A DNA stretch of 64,000 nucleotides, from positions 733,001 through 797,000 of the forward strand of contig JAPPUL010000084.1 in NCBI GenBank assembly GCA_026874595.1, read 5' to 3'. Under the pieces are notes generated by a model, which searched no databases, was not told where the DNA came from, and worked only from the letters and a program-made list of their open reading frames with translations. A program made the translations under genes and the position numbers. Origin of the DNA: Sipunculus nudus. Its lineage: Eukaryota; Annelida; Sipuncula; Golfingiida; Sipunculidae. This document shows positions 1 to 9,032 of this stretch, piece after piece. Each line of letters opens with the position of its first letter. The first letter of the stretch is position 1.

Positions 1-660
1 AAAAAGGGTATTGACTCCCTAAAAGACCAATCTTACTTCTTAAGCCGTCTTGACAAAACTACTTTAAAACGCTGTTTATTCCCACTCGGTAAGACCTCTA
101 AAAAACAGAATATTGAATTCTTGAAATCTCTAGATATTCACCATATTGCTAATAAAAAAGAAAGTCAAGAAATGTGTTTCGTGCATAAGGACAGCTACAA
201 AGACTTTATTAAAGAATATGGTTCTAATAGCAATATTAAACCCGGAAACATTATAGACCAAAATAATAATGTCTTGGCAAAGCATGAGGGTATCCCTTTT
301 TATACCATTGGACAACGGAAGGGTTTAAATGTCTCTATCGGCAAACCCGCTTATGTTACTCATATTAACCCAGTTACTAACAATATCACCATCGGGGATA
401 AACCTTTTCACTTTAATCTTAATATGTCTTCTTTAAACTGGCTTTTGGATTTGCCCCCTGAGGATATCAGAAGCACTACTTTTAATGTTAAAGTTAGATA
501 CATGCATAAAGGACAAGATGCTACCTTCGCTAATTTTAATAACTCGACGGCTACCTTGGCTTTTAATGAACAAGTACTTGCTATTACACCAGGGCAGGGG
601 GCAGTCGGCTATATTAATGATAATGTCGCTTTCTCTGGTATTATTGATAACCCTTTTTAA
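1..660 (+). CDS. mnmA: tRNA-specific 2-thiouridylase MnmA (5' part outside window)
   Basis: C-terminal 219 residues of MnmA, which makes 2-thiouridine at the wobble position of Lys/Glu/Gln tRNAs using sulfur from a persulfide relay. The reading frame is open from base 1. Visible family motifs are KDQSYFL near the left edge, FPLGK, and SQEMCF, which carries the second catalytic cysteine. FYTIGQRKGL and the C-terminal beta-barrel follow. The N-terminal ATP-binding loop and first catalytic Cys lie upstream of the window. The gene converges on the cytochrome gene at 681, with a 12-nt tandem repeat between the two stops. TusA, a typical upstream sulfur donor in this pathway, is encoded at 53.8 kb. 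Confidence 0.93.
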   Translation, partial: KKGIDSLKDQSYFLSRLDKTTLKRCLFPLGKTSKKQNIEFLKSLDIHHIANKKESQEMCFVHKDSYKDFIKEYGSNSNIKPGNIIDQNNNVLAKHEGIPFYTIGQRKGLNVSIGKPAYVTHINPVTNNITIGDKPFHFNLNMSSLNWLLDLPPEDIRSTTFNVKVRYMHKGQDATFANFNNSTATLAFNEQVLAITPGQGAVGYINDNVAFSGIIDNPF

Positions 661-692
661 TATTCTCTTTAATATTCTCTTTAATATTCTCG
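661..692. repeat. 12-nt tandem repeat, about 2.7 copies
   Basis: The unit TATTCTCTTTAA is repeated directly after the mnmA stop and runs into the 3' end of the converging cytochrome gene, supplying that gene's last codons and stop. It is one of many short tandem duplications in the window. Confidence 0.9.
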
Positions 693-2093
693 CTCTGACA
701 GCGGCTTCCCTTTCTCTTTTTTGGAAAGCTCTATTAACTCTTCCATCGTGTACACCTTCTCACTTTTTCCACTTTTTACATCTATCTCTTCCATATATAC
801 ATAACTTGCCATAGGATAATAATTTATTGCATTTTCAACGTAATATTGTCCCTTAGGAAAATGCTTTTCGTTTACTCCCTTTGCTTTCATCATATATTTT
901 GCATTCTTACTCGAAAGCCTTACGTGGATTGCTTTTATTTGTACCTTTAACCCTTCTTGTATTGATTTTTCTCTTTCTAACTTTAAACTTGCTTCCCATT
1001 CCCGCACCTCTCCCTGCGCAAGCCTATTATCTGATATCTTTCTTGCCGGGGACCACTCCCAATGTTGCCATATCTTATATTCTGCCTTATAAAGCTCTTT
1101 ATTACTTGCATCAAGAAGTTTTGCGTACACTAATATCATCCTTTCAGGATCTGCCGTCGGTAAGTAATGACCTGCTTTCTCGTTCTTTAGCAATACCTTA
1201 ACTTTTATCTGCCCTCCCTCATGCTTTATTTCAGATACTTTTACACCAAGTGCAGACTTATAACCCCTTTTAAGCAGATTATCATAATTCGCATACCATT
1301 TCGGTATCCCCCCTCCTACCCAGTTATGTTGGCTTGCCTTTCTTGGCTTTAAGTTTTTCATAAACGGTACCAATAGCCGCTTCTCCTCTGGCATATGACA
1401 ACTTACACAGTTTTGTTCTTGGCCATAACTCTTTACTAAAGACTTTTGGCCCAACTCAAGCTCTTCTTTCGTTTTAAACCAACACACTAAATTCTCAGTT
1501 ATCCCGTCTCCCTTCGGACTATGACACCTATAGCATATCTCTTGTAAAAACCTCTTATCCTTCTTTACTGGATGTGGCGCTTTTTTACTTCCGTACGGAC
1601 CTATTATATACCCTTCCCCATCCCCTTGCGTTCTAACATGACACACTGCACAAGTTACTGCTTCCTTTTGCATTTTTGCATCAAATCTTGGATTTTCTTC
1701 CTTCAACGGCATATATATATTCCCAGCCTTAAATCCTTTAAGCACGTATTCTCGCTGGTTTTGGACCGGTATGTGACAATTTAAACATACCCACTTCGGG
1801 GAACTATCTTTTGTTAGCTCTGCCTGGAATTGTATATCCCTAAGCGCATTAGCATGTGTTGACTCCTTCCATTCTTCATACTCTTTCGTGTGACACGCCT
1901 TGCAATTCTCAGCCTTAAAGCCCGCAAGCCCTTTTACCTTCTGCACTTCTGGCAACACAAAGGCATACTCTTGTGTTGCCTTATCAAACTTATCCTCAAG
2001 TGCAACCTCTCGGGCAAACGTATACCAGTACGCTACCCCAAGAATTATTACAACCCCAAACAAAGCAATACCAAACCTTTTCAACCTTTTCAT
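681..2093 (-). CDS. membrane-anchored pentahaem c-type cytochrome
   Basis: A 470-residue protein with an N-terminal membrane anchor (residues about 8-24) and five CxxCH haem-binding motifs at residues 64, 103, 148, 187 and 229: CKACH, CLNCH, CAVCH, CYRCH and CVSCH. The first half resembles the cytochrome c554-like multihaem fold. The second half (about 260-470) has no haem motifs and looks like a beta-rich domain with HNWVGGG and HYLPTADPER. It is probably periplasmic and transfers electrons. The substrate cannot be told from sequence, and a link to the sulfur genes is only inference. A purine-rich stretch with GGGAGG lies just before the ATG, which supports this start. Confidence 0.85.
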   Translation of the reverse strand: MKRLKRFGIALFGVVIILGVAYWYTFAREVALEDKFDKATQEYAFVLPEVQKVKGLAGFKAENCKACHTKEYEEWKESTHANALRDIQFQAELTKDSSPKWVCLNCHIPVQNQREYVLKGFKAGNIYMPLKEENPRFDAKMQKEAVTCAVCHVRTQGDGEGYIIGPYGSKKAPHPVKKDKRFLQEICYRCHSPKGDGITENLVCWFKTKEELELGQKSLVKSYGQEQNCVSCHMPEEKRLLVPFMKNLKPRKASQHNWVGGGIPKWYANYDNLLKRGYKSALGVKVSEIKHEGGQIKVKVLLKNEKAGHYLPTADPERMILVYAKLLDASNKELYKAEYKIWQHWEWSPARKISDNRLAQGEVREWEASLKLEREKSIQEGLKVQIKAIHVRLSSKNAKYMMKAKGVNEKHFPKGQYYVENAINYYPMASYVYMEEIDVKSGKSEKVYTMEELIELSKKEKGKPLSEREY

Positions 2094-2208
2094 ACCTGCC
2101 TCCCTTTTCCTGCCTCCCTATTCCTTCTTTTCTTTCCTACCTACCTCCCTACCTCTCCTCCTGCCGCTCTTTCCTTAACTCCATTATCACAATCCATATT
2201 AGAATAAC

Positions 2209-3138
2209 TTAGTTCTTAAACATATAGTTAGCCTGTTTGCCTCGATTCTTTGGTGCCCAGTACGGGAAAAACTCTGTATACTTAAGTTCTTTACTAAATT
2301 TCTCTTTTTGGCTTAACAGTGTATGCGGAAACGACTTGTCCAATACATACACATTCTTTTTATCACCATACTCTACGCTTACCTCTATCGCTTCCTTCCC
2401 CTTATATTGAGTTGATTTATTAGTTACATTCGCTTGTTGCACCTTTGGATAATCTTTACTTATTGATTCTTGCGATAGCTTTGATGTTCCCGGCGGATGA
2501 TTTCCAAGTAGTGTTTGTACCATATTTATTTTGTAACTACTTTCTCCCAAACGAAACCTTACATATACAGGCAGAGCATCGTAGAATGTGTCAAATGTAT
2601 CTGTTGGCTTTTTTAATACTATCGTACCATGATTGTTCCAATACGAAAACCAAGTGAATATACCTATCTGATCACGTACCCTCTCATATATCATGAAGTT
2701 ATTTCCACAGCCATCTTGGCTTCCCATTGTATACTTCAATACGTTCCCATTGTCTATATCAAAAAATATATCTGATTTAAACGAGTAATTATATGTTCCT
2801 GTTCTAAACTGATCAAACGTCGAAAACTTGAGCACTGACGCATTCATCTCTTTTGCCGTCGTCTTAACATGCACTTGCATATTCCATGGCTCCTTCACAA
2901 GCACTGTCATACTATCTAATAATTCACGTCCTACCCCATACCATTTAACATTCCCATTATACCTTTGATATTCCGCTTTTCCCTTATTCCAATGCTCGTC
3001 TTGTAAAAACGCTATGTCCTTTTTACTCTTCTTTAGATGACCATGTTTAGTATTTTCCGAACATGACACAAATATAATTCCTACACTTAATAACATCATA
3101 GTTAAAACTATACTAAAACCCTTATTGCGATTTTTCAT
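2209..3138 (-). CDS. exported lipoprotein of unknown function
   Basis: 309 residues. The signal peptide ends in a lipobox (VSC, Cys at about residue 26), followed by a soluble domain. The pattern HWNKGKAEYQRY, then a long beta-rich stretch with FRTGTYNYSFK and DGCGNNF, resembles a family of secreted proteins often mislabelled as septum formation inhibitor Maf in Bacteroidota. That resemblance is from memory and weak. An excellent ribosome binding site (AGGAGGAAGG) precedes the ATG. It sits downstream of arsS and upstream of the pentahaem cytochrome on the same strand, with about 115 bp to the latter, so co-transcription is possible. Confidence 0.6.
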   Translation of the reverse strand: MKNRNKGFSIVLTMMLLSVGIIFVSCSENTKHGHLKKSKKDIAFLQDEHWNKGKAEYQRYNGNVKWYGVGRELLDSMTVLVKEPWNMQVHVKTTAKEMNASVLKFSTFDQFRTGTYNYSFKSDIFFDIDNGNVLKYTMGSQDGCGNNFMIYERVRDQIGIFTWFSYWNNHGTIVLKKPTDTFDTFYDALPVYVRFRLGESSYKINMVQTLLGNHPPGTSKLSQESISKDYPKVQQANVTNKSTQYKGKEAIEVSVEYGDKKNVYVLDKSFPHTLLSQKEKFSKELKYTEFFPYWAPKNRGKQANYMFKN

Positions 3139-3190
3139 TTCCTTCCTCCTATCCTTATCTTAAATATGTTCAATCTAACTTATTAAGTAT

Positions 3191-3194
3191 AATA

Positions 3195-3217
<23 letters not shown>
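3191..3217. repeat. AT dinucleotide microsatellite followed by poly-T
   Basis: A run of about 13 TA units followed directly by a poly-T run, in the gap between arsS and the lipoprotein gene. It is a probable slippage hot spot. Its position upstream of the lipoprotein ATG means length change could alter expression, but that is inference. Confidence 0.85.
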
Positions 3218-3226
<9 letters not shown>

Positions 3227-3275
3227 TTCATGCAGCAATTTTAGGCACCTGCTTTATCTATCAGTTTATAAATAA

Positions 3276-4250
3276 TTATTTCAATAAGGCTCCCGAACAG
3301 CTTGAACCTGCTCCCGCTGTACAGGCAAAACAGTAATCTCTTACCTCTATTTCATTTACTAAATCTAAACTCTTATGCTTTAATACATCGTCTATTGTTA
3401 GTATTTGCCCCTCTTCTCCTTTACAATGCACTTTTGATATCAAGTTAAAATCACAATCATACAAATTACCTTCATAATCTATCGATATCTGATTCTTACA
3501 CATCAAATGTGACAACGTTGATAGGTTAAAGTTGGATGCAAGAAAAGAAAGATACTCCTCGTCCAATTTCTTACTTCTAAGATATTTCTCATACCGACCA
3601 AGCAATACATTATTAAATACATATAGTGAATTGAAGTCTATTGAAAAATCATCCTTAAGGCGTTTCTTATAATCAGATTCTAAGCCCGCTTGTGCCGGGG
3701 CAAGCGCAAAGTTGTTATCACTTCGCATCGCTGGATTATATACTAAATTTAAAACCAGCTTACTCCCGTAACCCCTCATGTTCAAAAGCTTTAAACCCTC
3801 TATACTCTTATCATAAACCCCCTTCCCCCGCATAGCATCTACATTTTCACGTAGATAACAGGGCATACTAGCCACTACCTCAACACCATAAGCCTCAAAA
3901 AACTCAGGTAAATCCCTATAACCCTCCTCGAAGAATATAGTAAGATTAGAACGAACTATTACTCGCTTATCATTTGCTCTGGCTTCCTTTACTATATCCC
4001 TAAAACCAAAATGACTCTCAGGTGCCCCTCCTGTTATATCTATTACTTCTATTTGAGAAAAAGAACGTATAACCTCAATTATCTTGTCTTTTACTTCCTT
4101 ACTTATCTCTTCCTTGCGGTCCGGACCAGCTTCTATATGACAGTGTAAGCACCTTTGATTACATTTTCTACCAAGATTTAATTGTAATGTACTTACCTTA
4201 TCTTTGCTCATTTGCTTTCCAACAACGCTTGCAAATCTCGTCTTTGTCAT
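3276..4250 (-). CDS. arsS: arsenosugar biosynthesis-type radical SAM protein ArsS
   Basis: A 324-residue radical SAM enzyme. The cluster motif CNQRCLHCH (Cx3Cx2C) is near residue 30, followed by ITGGAPE and the hallmark C-terminus CFACTAGAGSSCSGALLK. These are diagnostic of the ArsS family, which acts with ArsM in arsenosugar formation. Some homologues are selenoproteins, but all relevant positions here are ordinary Cys codons. No arsM or other arsenic gene is in the window. A good ribosome binding site (AGGAGG) lies 10 nt before the ATG. The gene lies 82 bp downstream of sir on the same strand and could be read with the sulfate-reduction cluster. Confidence 0.85.
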   Translation of the reverse strand: MTKTRFASVVGKQMSKDKVSTLQLNLGRKCNQRCLHCHIEAGPDRKEEISKEVKDKIIEVIRSFSQIEVIDITGGAPESHFGFRDIVKEARANDKRVIVRSNLTIFFEEGYRDLPEFFEAYGVEVVASMPCYLRENVDAMRGKGVYDKSIEGLKLLNMRGYGSKLVLNLVYNPAMRSDNNFALAPAQAGLESDYKKRLKDDFSIDFNSLYVFNNVLLGRYEKYLRSKKLDEEYLSFLASNFNLSTLSHLMCKNQISIDYEGNLYDCDFNLISKVHCKGEEGQILTIDDVLKHKSLDLVNEIEVRDYCFACTAGAGSSCSGALLK

Positions 4251-4332
4251 AGCTTATAAAAACCTCCTAAATAAATTTAATTTATTTGATTCAACATCCT
4301 TAGCCATTTTAAAACTAGAACCTTTATAGTTT

Positions 4333-5820
4333 TTATTCAAGTGCGCGATGGTTTTTCTCAAAAGCTTTGTGTTTTAGAAAGTCTTGAATATTCTTAAAAT
4401 CGCTTGTTTTATATTCGTTTATTAGATTTTCAATTATTTTTGGTGCATCATCAGGTATAAATTTAAGTCCAGTTTTGACACCAAACCTACTACTAGACCC
4501 TTCTAAGTGCCCTCCAATGATTAGTGCAAATCCAGAAACACTACTGTTTTCATGTTTAACCTTACAGCCAGACAATCCAATATCAACAATATGCGGATGA
4601 GCACAAGAATGTGGACAACCATTTACACTAATACTTATAGGTTCAGTAAAGCCAGGAAATTTATTTTCTAAATGGGAGATTATTTTATTGGCTAATTGTT
4701 TAGTTTCGCTAATTGCAAAATTACAAAAGTTTAATCCTGTACAAGAAACATTTCTTAATTTGAAAGTGGATGGATTTGCATCTATACCAACTCTTTCCAA
4801 CTCAGCTACCATATCTTTTGTTTCTTTTGTTTTTGCATCCAATATAATAAAGTTTTGGCTTGGAGTTATCTTTATAGTGCTAGCATGATATTTCTTTAGT
4901 ACACTTAGTAAGTTAAAAAAGCCTTTCCCTCCAAGTCGTCCACTGCTAACAGCGCAGCCAATATAACTTTGACCTTCTACTGTGCTTTTATTAATACCAA
5001 GGTGTTCTCTTCTTGCATACGGAGTATATTCTCTAATTTTCGTTTTTCCTAATTGGAAATCTAATTTGGCAAATAATACTCTGGTAAACTTTTCTATTCC
5101 CCATTTTTCAATAATATGTCCAAGTCGAGCTTTAGTTCTGTTAGTTCTTTCACCATAGTCTCTGAAGATTTCAGCAATCCCCTCAACAACAGGTAGGATT
5201 TGCCAGGAATTAACATATCCAATATGGGTTGCAACTCTTTTGTTTGAGCCAAGACCCCCTCCAACACTAACATCAAATGAGACTTCTGATTTAGAAATAT
5301 TTACTGCATTAAAAGACACATCGTGTATTTCATGGTTAGTGCAATGTTTTCTACATCCGCTAATGCTTACTTTAAATTTTCTTGGTAGATTTTCAAAGTT
5401 TTTGTTTCCAACTAAGAATTTATTTACTTCATAGACAATATCTCTTACATCACAAATCTGTTCGTGGTCAAGCCCATTTACAGGACAAGAGACAACATTT
5501 CTTGGAACATCGCCGGCTGCAAATACTGTACTTAGCCCAACACTACTTAATTTTTTGAATATTTCGGGTATATCTTTTATTTGTATAAAGTAAAACTGTA
5601 TATTTTGTCTTGTTGTAAATGCTGCAGTACCACGTGCAAATTTATTAGCAATATCTGCAATTGTGCCTATTTGTGTAAGATTTAACTGACCATGTATTAT
5701 TCTTACTCTTAGCATAAAATATAAAGTTTTATCGTTTTCATCTTGCATATTTTTGTTTTGAACGTGTAGCCCATACCATTTGAAACGATCTATGTCCTCA
5801 GGATCTATTGGGGTACCCAT
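4333..5820 (-). CDS. assimilatory ferredoxin-type sulfite (nitrite) reductase
   Basis: A sirohaem/[4Fe-4S] reductase of the NirA/Sir family, 495 residues from the first ATG. The cofactor ligands are in CTGLNFC (Cx5C) and CPHSC (Cx3C). Duplicated ferrodoxin-like and sirohaem domains are recognisable (KWYGLHVQ, TTRQNIQF, SGCRKHC). With cysH, cysD and cysN directly upstream, sulfite is the likely substrate, reduced to sulfide for cysteine synthesis. The ATG at 5820 has no ribosome binding site. The frame stays open and coding-like upstream to the cysN stop at 6013-6015, with no ATG, GTG, TTG or CTG in between, so the true start is unresolved (see the 5821-6012 entry). Confidence 0.88.
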   Translation of the reverse strand: MGTPIDPEDIDRFKWYGLHVQNKNMQDENDKTLYFMLRVRIIHGQLNLTQIGTIADIANKFARGTAAFTTRQNIQFYFIQIKDIPEIFKKLSSVGLSTVFAAGDVPRNVVSCPVNGLDHEQICDVRDIVYEVNKFLVGNKNFENLPRKFKVSISGCRKHCTNHEIHDVSFNAVNISKSEVSFDVSVGGGLGSNKRVATHIGYVNSWQILPVVEGIAEIFRDYGERTNRTKARLGHIIEKWGIEKFTRVLFAKLDFQLGKTKIREYTPYARREHLGINKSTVEGQSYIGCAVSSGRLGGKGFFNLLSVLKKYHASTIKITPSQNFIILDAKTKETKDMVAELERVGIDANPSTFKLRNVSCTGLNFCNFAISETKQLANKIISHLENKFPGFTEPISISVNGCPHSCAHPHIVDIGLSGCKVKHENSSVSGFALIIGGHLEGSSSRFGVKTGLKFIPDDAPKIIENLINEYKTSDFKNIQDFLKHKAFEKNHRALE

Positions 5821-6012
5821 AAAGGAATAGACACAAATATCTTTTATTACATCAAGTCCGTTTTTTTCTATTTTTATTCTTTCAATTCTTTGTGCTTTTG
5901 TTTCTTTTAGTGCTTTTTTATCCTTATATATCTCTTTAAGTATTTCTTTTTTGTTCCATTTGGGGAAATATCTTTTTAGGAGAGCATTTAACTCTTTTTC
6001 AAATTCGCTATA
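5821..6012 (-). other. start-less coding-like N-terminal extension of sir, in frame with cysN
   Basis: 64 sense codons lie between the cysN stop (TAA, 6013-6015) and the first ATG of sir, all in the same frame as both genes. The translation looks like a genuine Sir N-terminus: a charged helix, then GLDVIKDI and the family-typical lead-in to PEDIDRFKWYG. It contains no standard bacterial start codon. Possible explanations are stop-codon readthrough giving a CysN-Sir fusion, a rare start such as ATT, a point mutation or assembly error creating the TAA, or use of the ATG at 5820 with a shortened protein. Confidence 0.7.
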
Positions 6013-7392
6013 TTAATTAGGCACATAAACAGATGGGGTTTTGTCTGTAGAAATCACAGACTTGCCAGTAATCATACCAGCCCCAACCGTATTATTTGTT
6101 ATTCTGTCAATAATTACAAATGAACCCATAGTTTTTATTTGCTCGTATGGATCAAAAGCGATACGATGATCCAAAGATAACCTTGCATATCCAATTTCGT
6201 TTAGCTCTAATTTTTTAGTATTTTCTCTTTTAAGTGTATTGACATTTATTTTGTAGTAAAAAGCTTTAATCCTACCAGCAGTTACAGTTGAGGCTCTTTT
6301 TATATTGTATAGTTTGTCTTTTAATAATGCTTCCTCGCTCATCCAAACAATATTTACATCAAGTACACTCGCAACATCCGCTTGCTCTAAACTCTTAACT
6401 AAGATATTCCCTCGACTTATATCGATTTCATCATTTAGCGTTATAGTAATAGCTTGTTTTTCGCATGCAAAATCTAACTTACCATCGTAGGTTATAATCT
6501 CTTTTACAGTTGAGCTTTTAGCTGATGGCAGTACCGTAATAGCATCTCCAACTCCTATCGTACCAGAAGATAGTGTTCCACAAAAACCTCTGAAGTCTAA
6601 GTTTGGTCTATTTACGTATTGAATTGGCATTCTAAAGTTTTCTAAATTTATGTCTGATGCTATGTCAATACTTTCTAATATATGCATTAAGCTATGACCT
6701 TTGTACCAAGGTGACTTTGGACTCAAATTAACAATATTATCACCATTTAGGGCAGATATTGGAATAAGAGTTAAATCATTTGGCATCTCTATCTCAGAAG
6801 CAAATTCTAAGTAATCTTTTTTGATTTCTTCAAATCTATCCTCACTAAAGTCAACCAAGTCCATTTTGTTAATTCCAATAATAAAATGTTTTATACCAAG
6901 CAATTTTGTAATAAACGAATGTCTTTTAGTTTGTGTTTGTACACCGCCTCTTGCATCGATAAGAATAATAGCTAAATTAGCATAAGAAGCTCCTGTTACC
7001 ATATTTCTTGTGTATTGCTCATGTCCTGGGCTGTCTGCAATTATAAATTTCTTTTTGTCTGTTGAAAAATATCTGTAAGCAACATCAATTGTAATCCCTT
7101 GTTCTCGCTCAGACTGTAAACCATCAACTATCAACGCTAAATCAAATTCCCCATCGGTAGTACCACTTTTTTTTGAATCGCATTTAATTGCTGCTAATTG
7201 ATCTTCAAAAATCATCTTAGAATCGTGTAATAATCTGCCAATTAATGTGCTCTTCCCATCATCAACGCTACCGCATGTAATAAATCTTAACATTTGTTTA
7301 TTTTCATGCTCTTTTAAATAACTTTCTATATTGTTAAATTTTATCTTTGTTTCTTTCTCTATTGTTTTGTCGTCTATCATTTTGTCTATCAT
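6013..7392 (-). CDS. cysN: sulfate adenylyltransferase large subunit (GTPase) CysN
   Basis: 459 residues. A translation-factor-like GTPase that drives APS formation from ATP and sulfate together with CysD. GTP-binding motifs are visible: the P-loop GSVDDGKSTL, DSPGHEQY (G3) and NKMD (G4), followed by two beta-barrel domains. There is no C-terminal APS kinase domain, so PAPS is not made by this protein, consistent with CysH acting directly on APS. The gene starts 1 nt after the cysD stop (translational coupling). Its stop is the only thing separating its frame from sir. Confidence 0.95.
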   Translation of the reverse strand: MIDKMIDDKTIEKETKIKFNNIESYLKEHENKQMLRFITCGSVDDGKSTLIGRLLHDSKMIFEDQLAAIKCDSKKSGTTDGEFDLALIVDGLQSEREQGITIDVAYRYFSTDKKKFIIADSPGHEQYTRNMVTGASYANLAIILIDARGGVQTQTKRHSFITKLLGIKHFIIGINKMDLVDFSEDRFEEIKKDYLEFASEIEMPNDLTLIPISALNGDNIVNLSPKSPWYKGHSLMHILESIDIASDINLENFRMPIQYVNRPNLDFRGFCGTLSSGTIGVGDAITVLPSAKSSTVKEIITYDGKLDFACEKQAITITLNDEIDISRGNILVKSLEQADVASVLDVNIVWMSEEALLKDKLYNIKRASTVTAGRIKAFYYKINVNTLKRENTKKLELNEIGYARLSLDHRIAFDPYEQIKTMGSFVIIDRITNNTVGAGMITGKSVISTDKTPSVYVPN

Positions 7393-7393
7393 T

Positions 7394-8350
7394 TTAAAAG
7401 TATCCTTCTATTTTTTTCTTTTCCATTGAGCCAGCAGAATCATTATCAATAACTCTACCCTGGCGTTCACTTGTTTTTGTTAGCAACATTTCTTGAATTA
7501 TCTCAGGTAGTGTTGTTGCTGTTGAGTTTATTGCACCTGTTAAAGGATAACAGCCAAGTGTTCTAAATCTTACACTCTCCATTTTAGGACTTTCGTTAGC
7601 TTTTAAAGGCAATCTCTCATCGTCAACCAAAATTTTAAGCCCATCTCTTTCAACCACAGGCCTTTTTCTCGCCAAATATAATGGCACAATTGGTATATTT
7701 TCTCTATATATGTATTGCCAAATATTAAGTTCAGTCCAGTTTGACAAGGGGAATACCCTGATAGATTCACCTTTCTTAATTTGTGAATTGTATATATTCC
7801 AAAGTTCAGGTCTTTGGTTTTTTGGGTCCCATGTGTGATTATGATTTCTAAACGAGAAAACTCTTTCTTTAGCACGAGATTTTTCTTCATCCCTTCTAGC
7901 TCCACCAAATATTGCATCAAATTTATATTTGTCTAATGCTTGTTTTAGGCTTTGAGTTTTCATAATATCTGTATGGACAGCACAGCCATGTGTAAATGGT
8001 CCAATATTCTTTTTAAGACCTTCTTGATTTATGTGGACTAAAAGTTCAAACCCAAGCTCTTTTGCCATCTTATCCCTATACTTTATCATATCTTTAAATT
8101 TCCATCCTGTATCTATATGGAGCAGAGGAAATGGGAGTTTCCCAGGATAAAATGCTTTTATTGCAATATGTAGCATAACAGCTGAATCTTTTCCAACAGA
8201 ATAAAGCATAACAGGATTATCAAACTCAGCTACAACTTCTCTCATTATGTATATAGATTCAGCCTCAAGCTCTTCTAAATTTGTTAATTTACGTGTATTT
8301 ATCATTTTTGTTATCATATTTGTTTTCCTATAATTATTTGTGTAATCCAC
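7394..8350 (-). CDS. cysD: sulfate adenylyltransferase small subunit CysD
   Basis: 318 residues of the PP-loop ATP pyrophosphatase family. [12 protein letters not shown] carries the PP motif, and [15 protein letters not shown] and [14 protein letters not shown] are CysD hallmarks. With CysN it activates sulfate to APS in the cytoplasm. The first ATG overlaps the 3' end of cysH by 17 nt. An internal ATG at residue 12 (8317) would remove the overlap, and the conserved part begins only near residue 20, so either is possible. Confidence 0.94.
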   Translation of the reverse strand: MDYTNNYRKTNMITKMINTRKLTNLEELEAESIYIMREVVAEFDNPVMLYSVGKDSAVMLHIAIKAFYPGKLPFPLLHIDTGWKFKDMIKYRDKMAKELGFELLVHINQEGLKKNIGPFTHGCAVHTDIMKTQSLKQALDKYKFDAIFGGARRDEEKSRAKERVFSFRNHNHTWDPKNQRPELWNIYNSQIKKGESIRVFPLSNWTELNIWQYIYRENIPIVPLYLARKRPVVERDGLKILVDDERLPLKANESPKMESVRFRTLGCYPLTGAINSTATTLPEIIQEMLLTKTSERQGRVIDNDSAGSMEKKKIEGYF

Positions 8351-9032
8351 ATTCTTTGTGTTTAGTATTTTCCCACCACCAACGCCCGCTCCTTATATCT
8401 TCACCGTCCTCAACGGCTTTAGTACATGGTGCACAGCCAATACTTGGATAGCCCGCATCATGCAATTTGTTATATGGAACATTATTTTCCTTTATATATG
8501 ACCAAACTTCTTCTTTGGTCCAATTGATAAGAGGGCTAAATTTAATTACTTCATGCTCCTCATTGTATTCAAACATTTTTATATTTTCTCTTGTTATACT
8601 TTGGGCTTTGCGCAATCCAGTAACCCAAATATCTAAATCTTTTAAGGCTCTTTTTAATGGCGCAACCTTTCGTGCGTAACAACATGCTTTTCTATTTTCA
8701 ACAGATTCGTAAAATCCATTAATGCCTTGAGTTACATATAATTTTTGAATGTCATTAGTATTTGGGAAATATACCTTTATTTTAAGGTCATATTTTAAAT
8801 TTGTGTTATCCATGACACTGTAAGTTTCATATGTTAGCCGTCCAGTATCAAGGGTAAATATATTTACGTTTCTATCGATTTTTAACATCATATCTGTTAT
8901 GACTTGGTCTTCTGCACCAAAACTTGACGAAAACCCAATAGCTTTATCACTTTTCTTTATGAAAAATTCTAAGATCTGTTCTGAATACCAGCTTTCAAAC
9001 TTTTTATTTAATTCATTTACTTTTGCTTGCAA
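8334..9032 (-). CDS. cysH: APS reductase CysH ([4Fe-4S] type)
   Basis: 232 residues. PAPS/APS reductase family with [10 protein letters not shown] (PP-loop) and LDTGRL. The four iron-sulfur cysteines are in KACCYARK and GCAPCT, and the C-terminal catalytic motif is KECGLH. The CC/CxxC set marks the APS-reducing type, consistent with the absence of APS kinase in this cluster. It produces sulfite for the downstream sulfite reductase. It is the first gene of the minus-strand cluster cysH-cysD-cysN-sir. AGGGAA about 9 nt upstream supports the ATG. Confidence 0.93.
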   Translation of the reverse strand: MQAKVNELNKKFESWYSEQILEFFIKKSDKAIGFSSSFGAEDQVITDMMLKIDRNVNIFTLDTGRLTYETYSVMDNTNLKYDLKIKVYFPNTNDIQKLYVTQGINGFYESVENRKACCYARKVAPLKRALKDLDIWVTGLRKAQSITRENIKMFEYNEEHEVIKFSPLINWTKEEVWSYIKENNVPYNKLHDAGYPSIGCAPCTKAVEDGEDIRSGRWWWENTKHKECGLHK

